64,000 nt of DNA from Roseiarcus sp963820795 (GCA_963820795.1 CAWGBJ010000002.1:235322-299321); one strand, 5' to 3'. Shown: positions 33,956-44,291, counted from the first letter of the stretch. Numbers and translations are program-made. Notes: generated by a model not told the origin, from the letters alone.

Positions 33956-36900
33956 ATGATCCGCCTCGAGCCGCGCTTCGCCGAGCTCGCGGCGATGACG
34001 AACTTCTCGTTTTTGCGCGGGGCGTCGCATCCGGAGGAGATGGTGGCGCGGGCGGCGGAGCTCGGGCTCGCCGGGATCGGCATCGCCGACCGCAACACGC
34101 TCGCCGGCGTCGTGCGCGCGCATACCTTCGCCCGCGAGAACAAGGCGGCGCTCGAGGCCATGCGGGTCGTTCCCGGCGCGCGCCTCGCCTTCGACGACGG
34201 GACGCCGGACGTGCTCGCCTATCCGAAGGATCGCGCGGCTTACGGCCGGCTCTGCCGGATTCTCACGGCCGGAAATTTGCGCGCCCCCAAGGGCGAGTGC
34301 CGGCTCACGCTCGAGGACCTGATCGAGCATGGCGAGGGGCTGCAGATCGTGGCGCTTCCCCTCCCCCCTTGTGGGTTAGGGAGGGGGGTCGCGCGGACCC
34401 TTCAAGAGAAGCGCGGTCAAGCTGAAATTGCCAAGCGCAACGCGACCCTCCACCCCGTCCCTTCCCCACAAGGGGGGCGCGGGAATGGCGGCAGCCCGGC
34501 GCAGAGCGAGAGCCAAACCGTAAAATTCCTCTGCGAGGCTTTCGGCCCGCGTCTCTGGATCGGCGCGAGCCTGACCTATGGCGAGGACATGCGCGGCGCG
34601 CTCGCCGCACGCGTTGCGCTGGCAAAAAAGCTCGGCGCGCCGCTCATCGCCGCCAACGACGCGCTGATGCATGCGCCCGAGCGGCGGCCGCTCGCCGACG
34701 TCGTCGCCTGCATCCGCGAAAAAACAACGCTCGCGGCCGCCGGCCGCCTGACCCAGGCCAACGCCGAGCGGCATCTGAAAAGCCCACGCGAGATGGCGCG
34801 GCTCTTCGCCGAGGCGCCCGCCGCGGTCGCCGAGACGATCCGCTTCCTCGACGGCCTCGCCTTCAGCCTCGACGAGCTCGCCCATCGCTATCCGGAAGAA
34901 TTGCGCGAGGGCTATGCGACGCCGCAGGCGGCGCTCGAAGCCTTCGCTCTCGAAGGCGCCAAGGCGCGCTATCCCGAAGGCGTGCCGGAGCGGACGCGCG
35001 AGGCGCTCGCCCATGAGCTCGCGCTCATCGCCGCGCTCGACTATGCGCCCTACTTTCTCACCGTGCACGACATCGTGCGCTTCGCCCGCTCGCGCGGCAT
35101 CCTCTGCCAGGGCCGCGGCTCGGCGGCCAATTCCGCGGTCTGCTTCTGCCTCGGCGTCACCGAGGTCGACCCGGCGCGCTTCGATCTCCTGTTCGAGCGC
35201 TTCGTCTCGCCCGAGCGCAACGAGCCGCCCGACATCGACGTCGATTTCGAGCACGAGCGGCGCGAGGAGGTGATCCAGTACATCTACCGGCGCTACGGAC
35301 GCGAGCGCGCCGGGCTCGCCGCGGCGGTGACCACCTATCGCTCCCGCTCGGCGATCCGCGAGACGGCCAAGGTCTTCGGCCTCTCGGAGGACGTCATCGC
35401 GGCGCTCAACGGGACCGCCTGGGGCCATGGCTCGACGCCGATCGACGGGGAGCGCGTGCGCGCGGCCGGGCTCGATCCGACCGATCCGACCCTGGCGCTG
35501 GCGCTCAAAATGGCTGAGGAACTGACCGGATTTCCGCGCCATCTCACCCAGCACAGCGGCGGCTTCGTCATCACCCGCGACCGGCTCGACGAAGTCGCGC
35601 CGATCATGAACGCGGCGATGGAGGAGCGCACCACCATCGAATGGGACAAGGACGATCTCGACGCGCTCGGCCTTCTCAAGATCGACGTGCTGGCGCTCGG
35701 CATGCTGACCGCGCTGGCGAAGGGCATCGATCTCCTTAGGCAGCACTACGGCGAGCGCCTGACGCTGGCTACCATCCCGCCGGAGGAGCCGCAAGTCTAC
35801 GCCATGATCCAGCGCGCCGACACGATCGGCGTCTTCCAGATCGAGAGCCGGGCGCAGATGTCGATGCTGCCGCGCCTTAAGCCCGAGAGCTTCTACGATC
35901 TCGTCATCGAGGTCGCGATCGTCAGGCCCGGCCCCATCCAGGGCGACATGGTGCACCCCTATCTGCGCCGCAGGCAGGGGCTCGAGGACGTCGTCTATCC
36001 CTCGAGCGAACTCGAGGGGGTGCTGAAGAAGACGCTCGGCGTGCCGCTCTTCCAGGAGCAGGCGATGAAGATCGCCATCGTCGCCGCCGGCTTCACGCCC
36101 TCCGAAGCCGACAGGCTCAGGCGCGCCATGGCGACCTTCCGCCGGGTCGGCACGATCCAGACTTTTGAGGACAAGATGATCGAGGGCATGGCGGCCAAAG
36201 GCTACGACCGCGAGTTCGCCGAGCGCTGCTTCCGCCAGATCGAGGGTTTTGGCGAATATGGCTTTCCCGAGAGCCACGCGGCGAGCTTCGCGCTGCTCGT
36301 CTACGCCTCGTGCTGGATGAAATGCCGCTACCCGGACGTCTTCGCCGCGGCGATGCTGAATTCCCAGCCGCTCGGCTTCTACGCCCCCGCCCAGCTGGTG
36401 CGTGACGCGCGCGAGCACGGTGTCGAAGTGCGCGAGGTCGACGTCAACCTGTCCGACTGGGACGGCACGCTGGAGGCCCTTCCTTCCCCCCATAGCCCGT
36501 CGACAGACGGGCGTTCTTTCGAAGAGGCGCTATCGCGCCGAACCCCTCACCCCCAACCCCTCTCCCGCAAGGGGAGAGGGGAGTCGGAGATCCACCCCCG
36601 CCACGCCTCGATGATCGAGCATATCCGCACGACATGCGCGGTGCGCCTCGGCCTCCGGCAGATCGTCGGCGTCAGGGAGGACGACATGCGCCGGCTCGTC
36701 GAGCGGCGAGGGCAGGGGTACGATTCCGTGCGCGACCTTTGGCTCCGGAGCGGGCTCAGCGCGGCCGTGCTCGAGCGGCTCGCCGACGCCGACGCCTTCC
36801 GCTCGCTCGGCCTCGACCGGCGCGAGGCCTTGTGGGCGGTGCGCGGCCTCGACCGGGTCGGCGACCAGGACGCGCTGCCGCTCTTCGCCGTCTCGCGGCC

Positions 36901-37532
36901 GGCGCGCGCCGCCGAGCCCGACGCAAAACTGCCGCCGATGCCGCTCGGCGCGCATGTGGTCGAGGACTACCGGCGCCTGTCGCTGTCGCTGAAAGCCCAC
37001 CCGACCTCGTTCATGCGCGCCCGCCTCGCCGCGCGCGGCGTGACGCGATCGGATGGGCTTCCCCCGATCAGGAGCGGCGAGCGGGTGACGGTCGCCGGCC
37101 TCGTCCTGGTGCGTCAGCGGCCGGGCACCGCCAAGGGCGTCATCTTCATGACGCTCGAGGACGAGACGGGCGTCGCCAACGTCATCGTCTGGCCGAAGGC
37201 GTTCGAGCGGCTGCGCGCCATCGTGCTCGGCGCGCGCTTCGTCGCCGTGACCGGCAAGCTGCAGAACGAAATGGGCGTCATCCACATCATCGCCGACCGC
37301 ATGGAGGACCTGACGCCGATGCTCGGGCTTCTCTCGGAGATGGGCGAAACCGATCGCGACCACGGCGCGCGCCGACGAGGTCAAGCGGCCGCAGATGACC
37401 ATGGCGCAGAAGCGCCAGGGGAACCGCTTCGCCCAGACGCCGCGACTCGACGCCCCGCGCCCGCCGTCCGATCTCGCCGCCGAAGTCATCGAGGCGAGGC
37501 GCGCGATGCCGGAGGGACGGAATTTTCGTTGA
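33956..37532 (+). CDS. dnaE2: Error-prone DNA polymerase DnaE2
   Basis: About 1192 residues once one extra base near 37351 is removed. Uncorrected, the frame runs to 37597 with an unrelated tail; corrected, it ends MPEGRNFR at 37532, the normal DnaE2 tail. PHP domain at the start (TNFSFLRGASHPEEMVARAA). Polymerase motifs: ILCQGRGSAANSAVCFCLGV and NEPPDIDVDFEHERREEVIQ with catalytic Asps at about residues 425-430. KMEIAIVAAGF-type fingers region (FQEQAMKIAIVAAGFTPSEA) and an OB fold near the end (VIFMTLEDETGVANVIVWPK). Two inserted segments, about residues 135-190 and 842-890, are coded by palindromic repeats. It copies past lesions with ImuA/ImuB. Confidence 0.9.
34353..34496. repeat. Repeat-derived insertion in dnaE2 (N-terminal region)
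   Basis: Starts CCCCTCCCCCCTTGTGGG and continues TTAGGGAGGGG; a second, inverted unit CCCTTCCCCACAAGGGGGG lies at about 34460-34480. The reading frame is kept through the whole insertion. Other DnaE2 proteins lack such a Pro/Gly/Arg-rich stretch between the LEDLIEHGEGL segment and the FGPRLWIGAS segment. Confidence 0.65.
36541..36590. repeat. Palindromic repeat in frame in dnaE2 (C-terminal region)
   Basis: CCCCTCTCCC, then GCAA, then GGGGAGAGGGG (about 36557-36581), preceded by the tail ACCCCTCACCCCCA. It encodes TPHPQPLSRKGRGE. It falls between the DWDGTLE motif and RLGLRQIVGVRE, a region that is short in related polymerases. Confidence 0.8.
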
Positions 37533-37551
37533 AGGCCTCGCTCGGCGCCCT

Positions 37552-37600
37552 CTTCTCCCCTTGCGGGAGAAGGTGGCGGGCGAAGCCCGCCGGATGAGGG
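37552..37600. repeat. Palindromic repeat after dnaE2
   Basis: CTTCTCCCCTTGCGGGAGAAG followed by a second stem GGCGGGC GAA GCCCGCC and the tail GGATGAGGGG. Same architecture as 33421-33474 and 33900-33950. Confidence 0.8.
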
Positions 37601-37645
37601 GCCGCGCAACGACGTTGCGCGGCGCGAAGCGCGCCTTGCGGCGCG

Positions 37646-37698
37646 GACCCCTCACCCCCGGCCCCGCTCCCGCAAGGGGTCGCAAGGGGAGAGGGGAG
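37646..37698. repeat. Palindromic repeat, variant with a doubled right arm
   Basis: ACCCCTCACCCCCGGCCCCG, then CTCCCGCAAGGGG and TCGCAAGGGGAGAGGGGAG. It is the reverse-orientation form of the family. The GCAAGGGG part is repeated, which looks like a small internal duplication. Confidence 0.7.
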
Positions 37699-37833
37699 AT
37701 GTGGCTCGCGATGCGTTGAAACCGGTCCAATGGCAAGAACGCCGAAAGGGGCGAAGACCACCGCGACTTGCTCTCCAGGGCCGCAACAACCTATGGTATG
37801 GGCGCCCATATCATCAATCCCATACGTAACGTC

Positions 37834-38079
37834 ATGAAGACGACGATTGAAATTTCGGATCCGCTTCTTCGCCAGGCTCGCAAGCTTGCCGAGCGCGAGG
37901 GGGTCACGCTGCGTGCGCTGGTGGAGCGGGGGCTTCGCCGCGTCGTCGCCGAGACCAAGCCCGGCGCGCCATTCAAGCTGCGCCGCGCAAGCTTCAAGGG
38001 CAGGGGATTGCAAGACGGCATTTGCGGCGCTCCGCGGAGCCGGCTCAACGAACTGGCCTACGAGGGTCGCGGCGCCTGA
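37834..38079 (+). CDS. VapB-type antitoxin (DUF2191)
   Basis: 81 residues from MKTTIEISDPLLRQARKLAE then REGVTLRALVERGLRRV, a ribbon-helix-helix DNA-binding domain typical of VapB/DUF2191 antitoxins. The tail (FKLRRASFKGRGL…NELAYEGRG) is the toxin-binding region, with the conserved final YEGRG. The start is preferred to 37768 because the RHH domain begins there. Its partner toxin gene downstream is decayed (38091-38335), so the antitoxin may be an orphan. Confidence 0.8.
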   Translation: MKTTIEISDPLLRQARKLAEREGVTLRALVERGLRRVVAETKPGAPFKLRRASFKGRGLQDGICGAPRSRLNELAYEGRGA

Positions 38080-38090
38080 TCGCTGTCGGC

Positions 38091-38335
38091 TTGATCGCTG
38101 TCGACACGAACATCCGGGTCTTCGCCCACCGCGAGGACACGCCGTTCACGATCCGGCCTCCAAACGAATCGCGGAACTCGCGGAGGGATCGGCAACCTGC
38201 TCGCTGGCGGGCGGATTGCCAGCTCACGTGACGTGCGCATCGTGGCTCTCTGCCGGCAGCAACGGGGTGCGCGACCGTGGTCGGCCGATCGCGACCTCGT
38301 TCGTTCGCGGGCCTTGCCGCCTACCCGTTCGATCA
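38091..38335 (+). pseudogene. Decayed VapC-type PIN-domain toxin
   Basis: A TTG start gives LIAVDTNIRVFAHREDTPF, the PIN N terminus with the first catalytic Asp. The frame then breaks at about 38150; the next frame supplies HDPASKRIAELAEGSATCS. After an apparent loss of the middle of the domain, a third frame gives VRIVALCRQQ and ARPWSADRDL, the C-terminal PIN segment with the W-S/T-x-D-x-D motif. About 50 residues of the usual 130-140 are missing. The end runs into the ABC-F gene on the other strand. Confidence 0.6.
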
Positions 38336-39860
38336 CCGCCGACTGGCCGCGTCGGCAAAAAACCCCTCCGGGCCCTCCACTTCCAGCAGTCGCTTGCGTT
38401 CGATCACCCAGAACCGGTTTCCGACGGCGCGCACGAAGCTTCTGTCGTGCGAGACGAGCAGACAGCTCGCCTGATGCGCGATGAGTTCGCTTTCCAGCGC
38501 TTCCTGCCCCTCGATGTCGAGATGGTTGGTGGGCTCGTCGAGCAGATAGAAGTTGGGGTTCGTAAGCCTGAGCGCCAGCGCGTTGAGACGCGCCCTCTGT
38601 CCGCCTGAAAGCTGGCCGATGCGACGGGTTTGCATGTCGATGGCGACGCCAGCGCCCGCGAGCAACGCGCGCGCCCTCTGGTCGCCGACCTCGAAGCGGC
38701 GCACGATCGTGTCGATGGGCGTGTCCGCGTCCCGAAGCGTCGCCAGCGCCTGATCGCTGTAGCCGAGCACGAGCGAAGTCGTGGCCTTTATGCCCGCGTG
38801 GGTCGTCTCGGGGTCGTTCACCGCCGCGCGGATCATCTCGACGAGGCGAGTTCTTGCCGACGCCGTTCGGTCCGAGGAGCGCGACGCGGTCGCCCTGCCG
38901 AATGAACTGCTTGCCGGTCCGAAAGAGCAATGAGCCGTCCGGCGTGCGAATCTCGGCGTCGTCCAGCGTCACCAGCGCTCTCGCATGCGTGCCGCGATTT
39001 GCCAGACGGATGGCGCCGGCCGATCGTTCCCGATGCGCGGGCCTTGCAGAATCCTCGAGCCTCTCGGCGCGCTCCCTGAGCTGTTTCGTCTTGAGGGTCA
39101 GAAGGTCGCTGCCGGAATTGACGCCGATATTTTTGAGCTTCGCCGCCTGTCTTCGCAATTGCTGAGCGGTTTTCATGTCCCGTTCGTGGCGTCGCGCGTC
39201 GCCGGCGTCGGCCTGGCCGAGCGCAACGCGCGCCCGTGAGTAGGGCAGGCTGAAGATCTGTGACCGCTCGGGCCGGAGAAACAGCGTCCGGTTCGTCACG
39301 GCGTCGAGAAAGGCGCGGTCGTGGCTGGCGACAAGGAAAGGCGTGGCGCGCGGGAGCGCGTTCAGCCAGGCCTCGAGCCCCGCGATCCTGCCGAGATCGA
39401 GATGGTTGGTCGGCTCGTCCAGCAGCAGCACGTCAGGTTCAGTCACCCAGGCTCGGACGAGCAGCGCGAGCCGCTGCCACCCGCCGCTTAGCGCCCGCAA
39501 TTCCCGCCGGCGCAACGCGTCCGGCGCCTCGATCGACTCCAGCGCCACATCGACCCGCCAGCTTTCGCTCTTTGCCTGGTCGGGCGAGAGGGCGGTGAGA
39601 ACCGCATCGTGGAAGGAGAGGTCGAGGAGAGCGGCCGGCGCGTCCTGCTCCACATGTCCGATCCTCAGTCCGGACGACCTGGTGATTTGTCCTTCCGTCG
39701 GGTCGAGCGTCCCCGCGATGCAGCGCAGCAGCGTCGATTTTCCGCGTCCGTTGGCGGCGACGAGGCCGACGCGATCGCCAGCGTTGAGAGTGAGATTGAG
39801 TCCTGAAAAAAGAGGATTCGACAGCGTAACGCCGAGGTCGCGCATATTGACGAGCGTCAT
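38333..39860 (-). CDS. ABC-F family ATPase, frameshifted
   Basis: About 508 residues with two NBDs and no membrane segments. NBD1: AANGRGKSTLLRCIAG, LSGGWQRLALLVRAW, VLLLDEPTNHLDLG. NBD2: ALLGPNGVGK, then after removal of one extra base at 38850-38854 it continues TRLVEMIRAAVNDPE, QLSGGQRARLNALAL and FYLLDEPTNHLDIEGQEA. Uncorrected, the frame after GVGK is nonsense. A Lys/Arg-rich linker (RHERDMKTAQQLRRQAAKLK) between the domains is the ABC-F interdomain arm. Such proteins act on ribosomes, some in antibiotic resistance. The subfamily (Uup-like or resistance-type) is not settled. Confidence 0.8.
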
Positions 39861-40184
39861 CTTCGTTCTCTGGTCTTCTCCGCGCTGACATCATCGAGGG
39901 CCTCCGGCCATCGTCGACGAATGCATCCGCTGCGGGGTTGCGCTATTGCAGGCGCCGATCCAAACGGTCAGCGCTGCAGGCCAAGAGGGCAAGACCAGGA
40001 AGAAGCTTCGTGAGAAACGGACTCTGGTCAGCCCTGCAAACGCGTCTGCAGGGCGACGACCGGGCCACGAGTCCGGTAAAGCCGGAAACGGAAATTACGC
40101 AATGTGACCCTCCTTTCTCTTAACGCGCGCTTTCTTCATATGCCCCAGAACCGACGCGCGCAATATGCATTGAGCTGGTTCTGA
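39861..40184. other. Intergenic region, no gene seen
   Basis: About 320 bases upstream of the ABC-F gene and of the TetR remnant. Short open frames on both strands have no family resemblance. It probably contains the ABC-F promoter. Confidence 0.35.
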
Positions 40185-40450
40185 GTGACTCCCGGGCCGC
40201 TTTTCCAGTCGGCGCTGGCGGTGTTCGCGACCTCCGGAGTGGACGCTCCGGTCCGAGAAATCGCGGAAAAGGCCGGCGTCGACGTCGGCACGGTTTACCG
40301 CCACTTTCGCAGCGCTCCGACCTCATTGCTGCCGTCTTCTGCCGTGAGGTCGACGCCTGCGCAGACGCCAGGCGCGCCTTCCAGCGGCGCGAAATTCTTG
40401 CGGAGGTGCGAAAACTCAATGCGAGGCTCCGTACGGTCGCGCAGAGAACC
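40185..40450 (+). pseudogene. TetR-family regulator remnant
   Basis: FATSGVDAPVREIAEKAGVD then VGTVYRHF is the TetR helix-turn-helix. At 40307-40311 one base is missing; the next frame continues QRSDLIAAVFCREVDACADA, the start of the ligand-binding domain. The match fades after about 40 more residues and no complete effector domain follows. Unlike most frame breaks in this window this one is a loss, and the gene is also truncated, so it is likely a true pseudogene. Confidence 0.6.
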
Positions 40451-40934
40451 GATATTGTAACTCCCTACCACCTCCTCACGCCTCAAGGAGCGGCGCCGCA
40501 GGCGGCGCGTCTCGAAGGATGCTCCAGAGCGCACGAACGACGCCTCGTTTTGGATCATCCTTCGACACGCGATGCTTCGCATTGCGGCTTGAGGCATGAG
40601 GATTGGAGGAGCGGCTAGGGAGTTACCCGATATTCGCGATTTTTTTGCTCTGGGCGGCTGTAGCCGCGAAAATCGGGCGCCGCCTGATATGCCGCGGAGC
40701 GTTCGCGCGGTCTGCTTGAATTCTGCACGCCGGAATGACGCGTCTCGACGTTTAGCGGTCGTCGCGGATCGCCGCCTCGTAGGCGCAGATTAGGTAGGAA
40801 AGCGAGCCTTGCCTCTACGCGCGGTGGCCGCCCGGAGCAGACGTATCGAGGTGCCGCGTATCGGCCGCGCTGGACGCTCATAGGACGTTTAGACCCGTGT
40901 TCAAATAGCGGTCCGCAGCCGTGCCGCGGGTCTG
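40451..40934. other. Region with no recognisable gene
   Basis: About 480 bases between the TetR remnant and the AraC gene. No open frame shows family features on either strand. The sequence may be further decayed DNA. Confidence 0.35.
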
Positions 40935-41845
40935 TCAGCGACTCGCAGCCCGCACCTTCGCCTGCCGCCTTGCTGTTAACGGGCTCTGACCAAAGGACCT
41001 CAGGAAAGCGCGGCAGAAGTGGCTTTGATTGGCGTAGCCGCACATCGCGGAAATCTCAGCAAGCGTGCTGTCCGAATGCTCAAGGAGGTTCTTGGCCTTC
41101 AAGGCCCGCTCTTGCATCAGCCATTGGTGCGGAGTGCGTCGGGTGGACTGCCGGAAGGCTCGGATGAAATGTCGCGCCGACACGCCGCAAGCCTGGCTGA
41201 GTTCGTCGGCGGTCGGGGGTGCATCGCGCGAACAAAATTTCCTTGGCGATGCGCTCCTGCCATGACGCGAGCCCGCCCCGGACGCGCTCGACAGGCGATC
41301 CGTCCGAGTAATTGCGGATCAGATGAGACGTCAGCATAATAGATATCTCGTCAACAAGAAGCTAATGAGGCAAGCTCTGGATTATTGAAAGCAATATCGA
41401 CGACGTTTAGTAGATTAGTTATGATGTAGTCGTCGAATCCAGGCTTCGGGAGGCGAAGTCTCACGTCGGGCCGGCGCGCCATGCTTTCGGCGACTGAGAT
41501 GATCCGTTGCCGCGGGAGGTAGACCCGCAACATGTCATAGCGTCCCTCTACCTCCACCATTGGCAAATCAGAAAGGTCGAAAAGGGTTGCCCCGCGGAAC
41601 GGAATGTCGTGCCGCTGACGCCGGCCGAACCGCCCGCAGAGCGAGATGCTGGTCGAAGACCTGCGATTGAGATGCAGGGTGTAGGCGTCCTCGGGCGTCA
41701 CATCGCCCAAACAAGTCCAGTATTCGGCGCGTAGGCTCGCGAAGGTCGCCTGTGGCGCCACATCAGGCGCCCCGGCCGCCAAACAACCCCGCACGGCGGA
41801 ATGAAACCGCCTTTGTAGCCATTCTCCTTCGCCGCTGGACTGCAT
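40935..41845 (-). CDS. AraC family transcriptional regulator, two frameshifts
   Basis: About 300 residues after two corrections. N part: CGRFGRRQRHDIPFRGATLF then MVEVEGRYDMLRVYLPRQRI, an AraC effector domain; a start near 41845 (MQSSGEGEWLQRRF) is the best guess. Dropping one base near 41362 joins NNPELASL to LVDEISIMLTSHLIRNYS. Dropping one base in the G-run at 41215-41219 joins IAKEILFARCT to ADELSQACGVSARHFIRAF. The C terminus then has both AraC HTH motifs (LAEISAMCGYANQSHFCRAF followed by LRSFGQSPLTARR). It is divergent from the hydrolase operon at 42130 and is the likely regulator of it. Confidence 0.75.
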
Positions 41846-42129
41846 GGCTGACCCGAGTTGCCGCGAGCGCCCACCCGGCGGGGAGCTTACCGCGCGGGCT
41901 GGCGGGCTGCAATATTGTCCAGAAGCGCCATTCTTGCACGAAAACGACTGGAAATAGCGTTGCGTTTCAATGGCTTGTTGCCACGGAGCGCGGAGCTCGG
42001 TATCACGCTCAATAGCGAGCGGATGCCCAAGTCTATGGCTTCTGCCCGTAATATCCAATCCACCCAGTTCGGCCATGGACCCTTTGTACGGCCGGTAACT
42101 GCCCCAGATTTTCAAAGGAGGAGAACGTC

Positions 42130-42819
42130 ATGGCACAGCAAATCAAGAACGTGGTTCTGGTGCACGGCGCGTTCGCCGACGGCTCCGGCTGGGAACCCGT
42201 CGCCAGCATCCTCACGGGGGATGGCTACAAGGTGTCGGTGGTGCAGCACCCCGAGACTTCCTACGCCGACGACCAAAAATACACCAAGGCGGCCATCGAC
42301 GCCCTGGACGGGCCAGTCGTTCTGGTGGGCCACTCTTATGGCGGATCCGTCATCACCGAGGCCGGCAATCATCCGAAAGTAAAAGCGCTTGTATATATTG
42401 CGGCGTTTGCGCTTGATGAGGGCGAGAGCTGCGCGTCGATCGAACAGGCCCTGCCGCCAGCGTCCAACGCGTTCAAGTCGGACAGCAACGGCAACTGGTG
42501 GGTAGACCAGGAGCAATTTGCGACCGCCTTCGCCGCGGACCTTCCGAAGGAGAAGGCGGCGTTCATGGCCGCGTCGCAGGTGCCGATCTCCACCGACGCG
42601 TTCACCCATAAGGTCACGTCGCCCGCCTGGAAGGAGAAGCCCACCTGGTACATGGTAGCCACCGCAGACCGGTCGATCAATCCGGACCAGGAGCGCATGA
42701 TGGCGAAGCGCGCCAAGGCCAAGACGGTCGAAGTGAACTCCAGTCACGTGGCCTACATGTCTCACCCGAACGAGACAGCCAAGCTCATCGAAGAGGCTGC
42801 CGCATCCGTCAGTCAGTGA
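42130..42819 (+). CDS. Alpha/beta-fold hydrolase
   Basis: 229 residues. VVLVHGAFADGSGW is the oxyanion strand, VVLVGHSYGGSVI the nucleophile elbow with Ser, MVATADRSINPDQ the acid, and VNSSHVAYMSHP the catalytic His. This order and size match the short lipase/esterase-like group often annotated as alpha/beta hydrolase with salicylate-esterase similarity. AGGAGG stands 7 bases before the ATG. First gene of an operon with isochorismatase-like and dienelactone hydrolase genes and divergent from an AraC regulator. Confidence 0.88.
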   Translation: MAQQIKNVVLVHGAFADGSGWEPVASILTGDGYKVSVVQHPETSYADDQKYTKAAIDALDGPVVLVGHSYGGSVITEAGNHPKVKALVYIAAFALDEGESCASIEQALPPASNAFKSDSNGNWWVDQEQFATAFAADLPKEKAAFMAASQVPISTDAFTHKVTSPAWKEKPTWYMVATADRSINPDQERMMAKRAKAKTVEVNSSHVAYMSHPNETAKLIEEAAASVSQ

Positions 42820-42842
42820 GGCGAGACCGCTTCCTGGAGGCT

Positions 42843-42873
42843 ACTCCTGGGACACCCGAGTCGTCCCAGGAGT
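42843..42873 (+). terminator. Strong hairpin between operon genes 1 and 2
   Basis: ACTCCTGGGAC at 42843-42853 pairs perfectly with GTCCCAGGAGT at 42863-42873 around a 9-base loop. No U-run follows on the plus strand, so a partial terminator, attenuator or mRNA-processing signal is more likely than a complete stop. Confidence 0.5.
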
Positions 42874-42917
42874 GAACCGATCTTCCGCCGTCGATCGGAC
42901 GAGAGCAGGACATCGCG

Positions 42918-43547
42918 ATGAGCTACGATCCCTCGACCACTGCGATCCTGCTGGTCGATCCCTATAACGACTTCCTCAGCGAGGGCGGCAAGATATGGCC
43001 TCGCGTGAAGGCGGTCGCGGAGGCAGTCGCGTTGCTGGATCACCTGCGCGAAGTGGTCTCGGCCGCGCGGGGCCGGGGCTTGAAAATCTTCTTTGTGCCG
43101 CACCATCGCTGGGAGCCCGGTGACTACGTCTCCTTCGACAATCCCTCGCCATATCAGCTCGCCGGGGCCAATGCGCAGATCTTCGCCAAAGACAGTTGGG
43201 GCGGCGCGTTCCGCGACGACTTTCAGCCCCAGCCGGGCGATGTCGTTGTCCACGAGCATTGGGGATCGAGCGGCTTCGCCAACACCGACCTCGATCTGCA
43301 GCTCAAGCAACACGGCGTCCGTCGCATCATCCTGATCGGCATGATCGCCAACACCTGCATCGAGTCGACGGGCCGCTTCGGCATGGAGCTCGGGTACCAC
43401 GTCACCCTGGTCAAGGACGCCACCGCCGCCTTCAGCCATGAGGCGATGCACGCCGCTCACGCCATCAATGGACCGACTTACGCCCACGCCATCGTTACGA
43501 CCGAAGAGCTGCTCGTTAGCTTGGAAAGCGGCCGCGTCCGGTCCTGA
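42918..43547 (+). CDS. Cysteine hydrolase, isochorismatase family
   Basis: 209 residues. ILLVDPYNDFLSEGG carries the catalytic Asp, VVHEHWGSSGFANTDLD the Lys-region and cis-peptide turn (the usual Lys is replaced by His-Trp here), and IANTCIESTGRFGMELGYHV the nucleophilic Cys at about residue 147. The family hydrolyses amides or vinyl ethers. The Lys replacement is a possible difference and should be confirmed by alignment. Middle gene of the hydrolase operon. Confidence 0.85.
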   Translation: MSYDPSTTAILLVDPYNDFLSEGGKIWPRVKAVAEAVALLDHLREVVSAARGRGLKIFFVPHHRWEPGDYVSFDNPSPYQLAGANAQIFAKDSWGGAFRDDFQPQPGDVVVHEHWGSSGFANTDLDLQLKQHGVRRIILIGMIANTCIESTGRFGMELGYHVTLVKDATAAFSHEAMHAAHAINGPTYAHAIVTTEELLVSLESGRVRS

Positions 43548-43595
43548 CGACATCGGCGCAGGCCCGGGTGAACAAGATCGTCTGCGGAGGACACG

Positions 43596-44291
43596 ATGAA
43601 GGATCGCCTCACCATAGAAGGCCGGGACGGCGCGTTTGGCGCCTACATCGCGCGGCCGACGGTCTTGCCGGCTTCCGCCGTAGTCGTTCTGCATGAGGTG
43701 TTCGGGGTGAACGCCGACATTCGCAAGACCTGCGACGAACTGGCCGAACAAGGCTTCATTGCGGTCGCGCCCGACCTGTTCTGGCGTCAGGAGCCAGGCG
43801 TCGATCTCAGCGTCACCTCCGAGCCTGACTGGCAACACGGCCTTCGTCTCTATCAGGCCTATGACAGAGACGCCGGCGCCAGGGACGTCAAGGACACCGC
43901 CGACCTTGTAGCCAAGCTGCCCGAGTGCAACGGCAAGGTTGCCGTCCTCGGCTATTGCCTCGGCGGGCTGATGGCGTTCTTGACGGCCGTGCGCTACTGC
44001 GTCGACGCTGCGGTCGTCTATCACGGCGGTGACACTGAGAAGTATCTGGGCGAGGTGGACAGCCTTGATGCTCCGCTGCTGATGCATCTGGCCGCCGAGG
44101 ACGAGTTCATTTCCAAGCCTGCGCAAGCTGAGATCAAAACGGCGCTTGCCGGCAAAACAAACGCGACAGTCTACAGCTATCCGGGTCAGCATCACGCCTT
44201 CGCCCGGCATAATGGGGCGCACTACAACGCCGCAGCGGCAGCACTCGCCAACGGGCGGACAAGCGAATTTCTACATCAACAACTGCGGTGA
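43596..44291 (+). CDS. Dienelactone hydrolase family protein
   Basis: 231 residues. VVVLHEVFGVNADIRKTCDE is the family start (HE-x-F-G), AVLGYCLGGLMAFLTA the nucleophile elbow with Cys at residue 121, HLAAEDEFISKP the acid, and YPGQHHAFARHNG the catalytic His. Dienelactone hydrolases act in the chlorocatechol branch of the beta-ketoadipate pathway, but family members are broad. GCGGAGGA lies upstream of the ATG. Cotranscribed with the isochorismatase-like gene. Confidence 0.9.
   Translation: MKDRLTIEGRDGAFGAYIARPTVLPASAVVVLHEVFGVNADIRKTCDELAEQGFIAVAPDLFWRQEPGVDLSVTSEPDWQHGLRLYQAYDRDAGARDVKDTADLVAKLPECNGKVAVLGYCLGGLMAFLTAVRYCVDAAVVYHGGDTEKYLGEVDSLDAPLLMHLAAEDEFISKPAQAEIKTALAGKTNATVYSYPGQHHAFARHNGAHYNAAAAALANGRTSEFLHQQLR

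Noticed and set aside
34376..36493. 705-codon minus-strand open frame opposite dnaE2
   Set aside because: High GC content creates long antisense frames. The plus strand encodes DnaE2 with all motifs.
33421..37698. Palindromic repeats as a CRISPR array
   Set aside because: Spacing is irregular, from tens of bases to kilobases, with genes between the units and no uniform spacers. They are dispersed palindromes.
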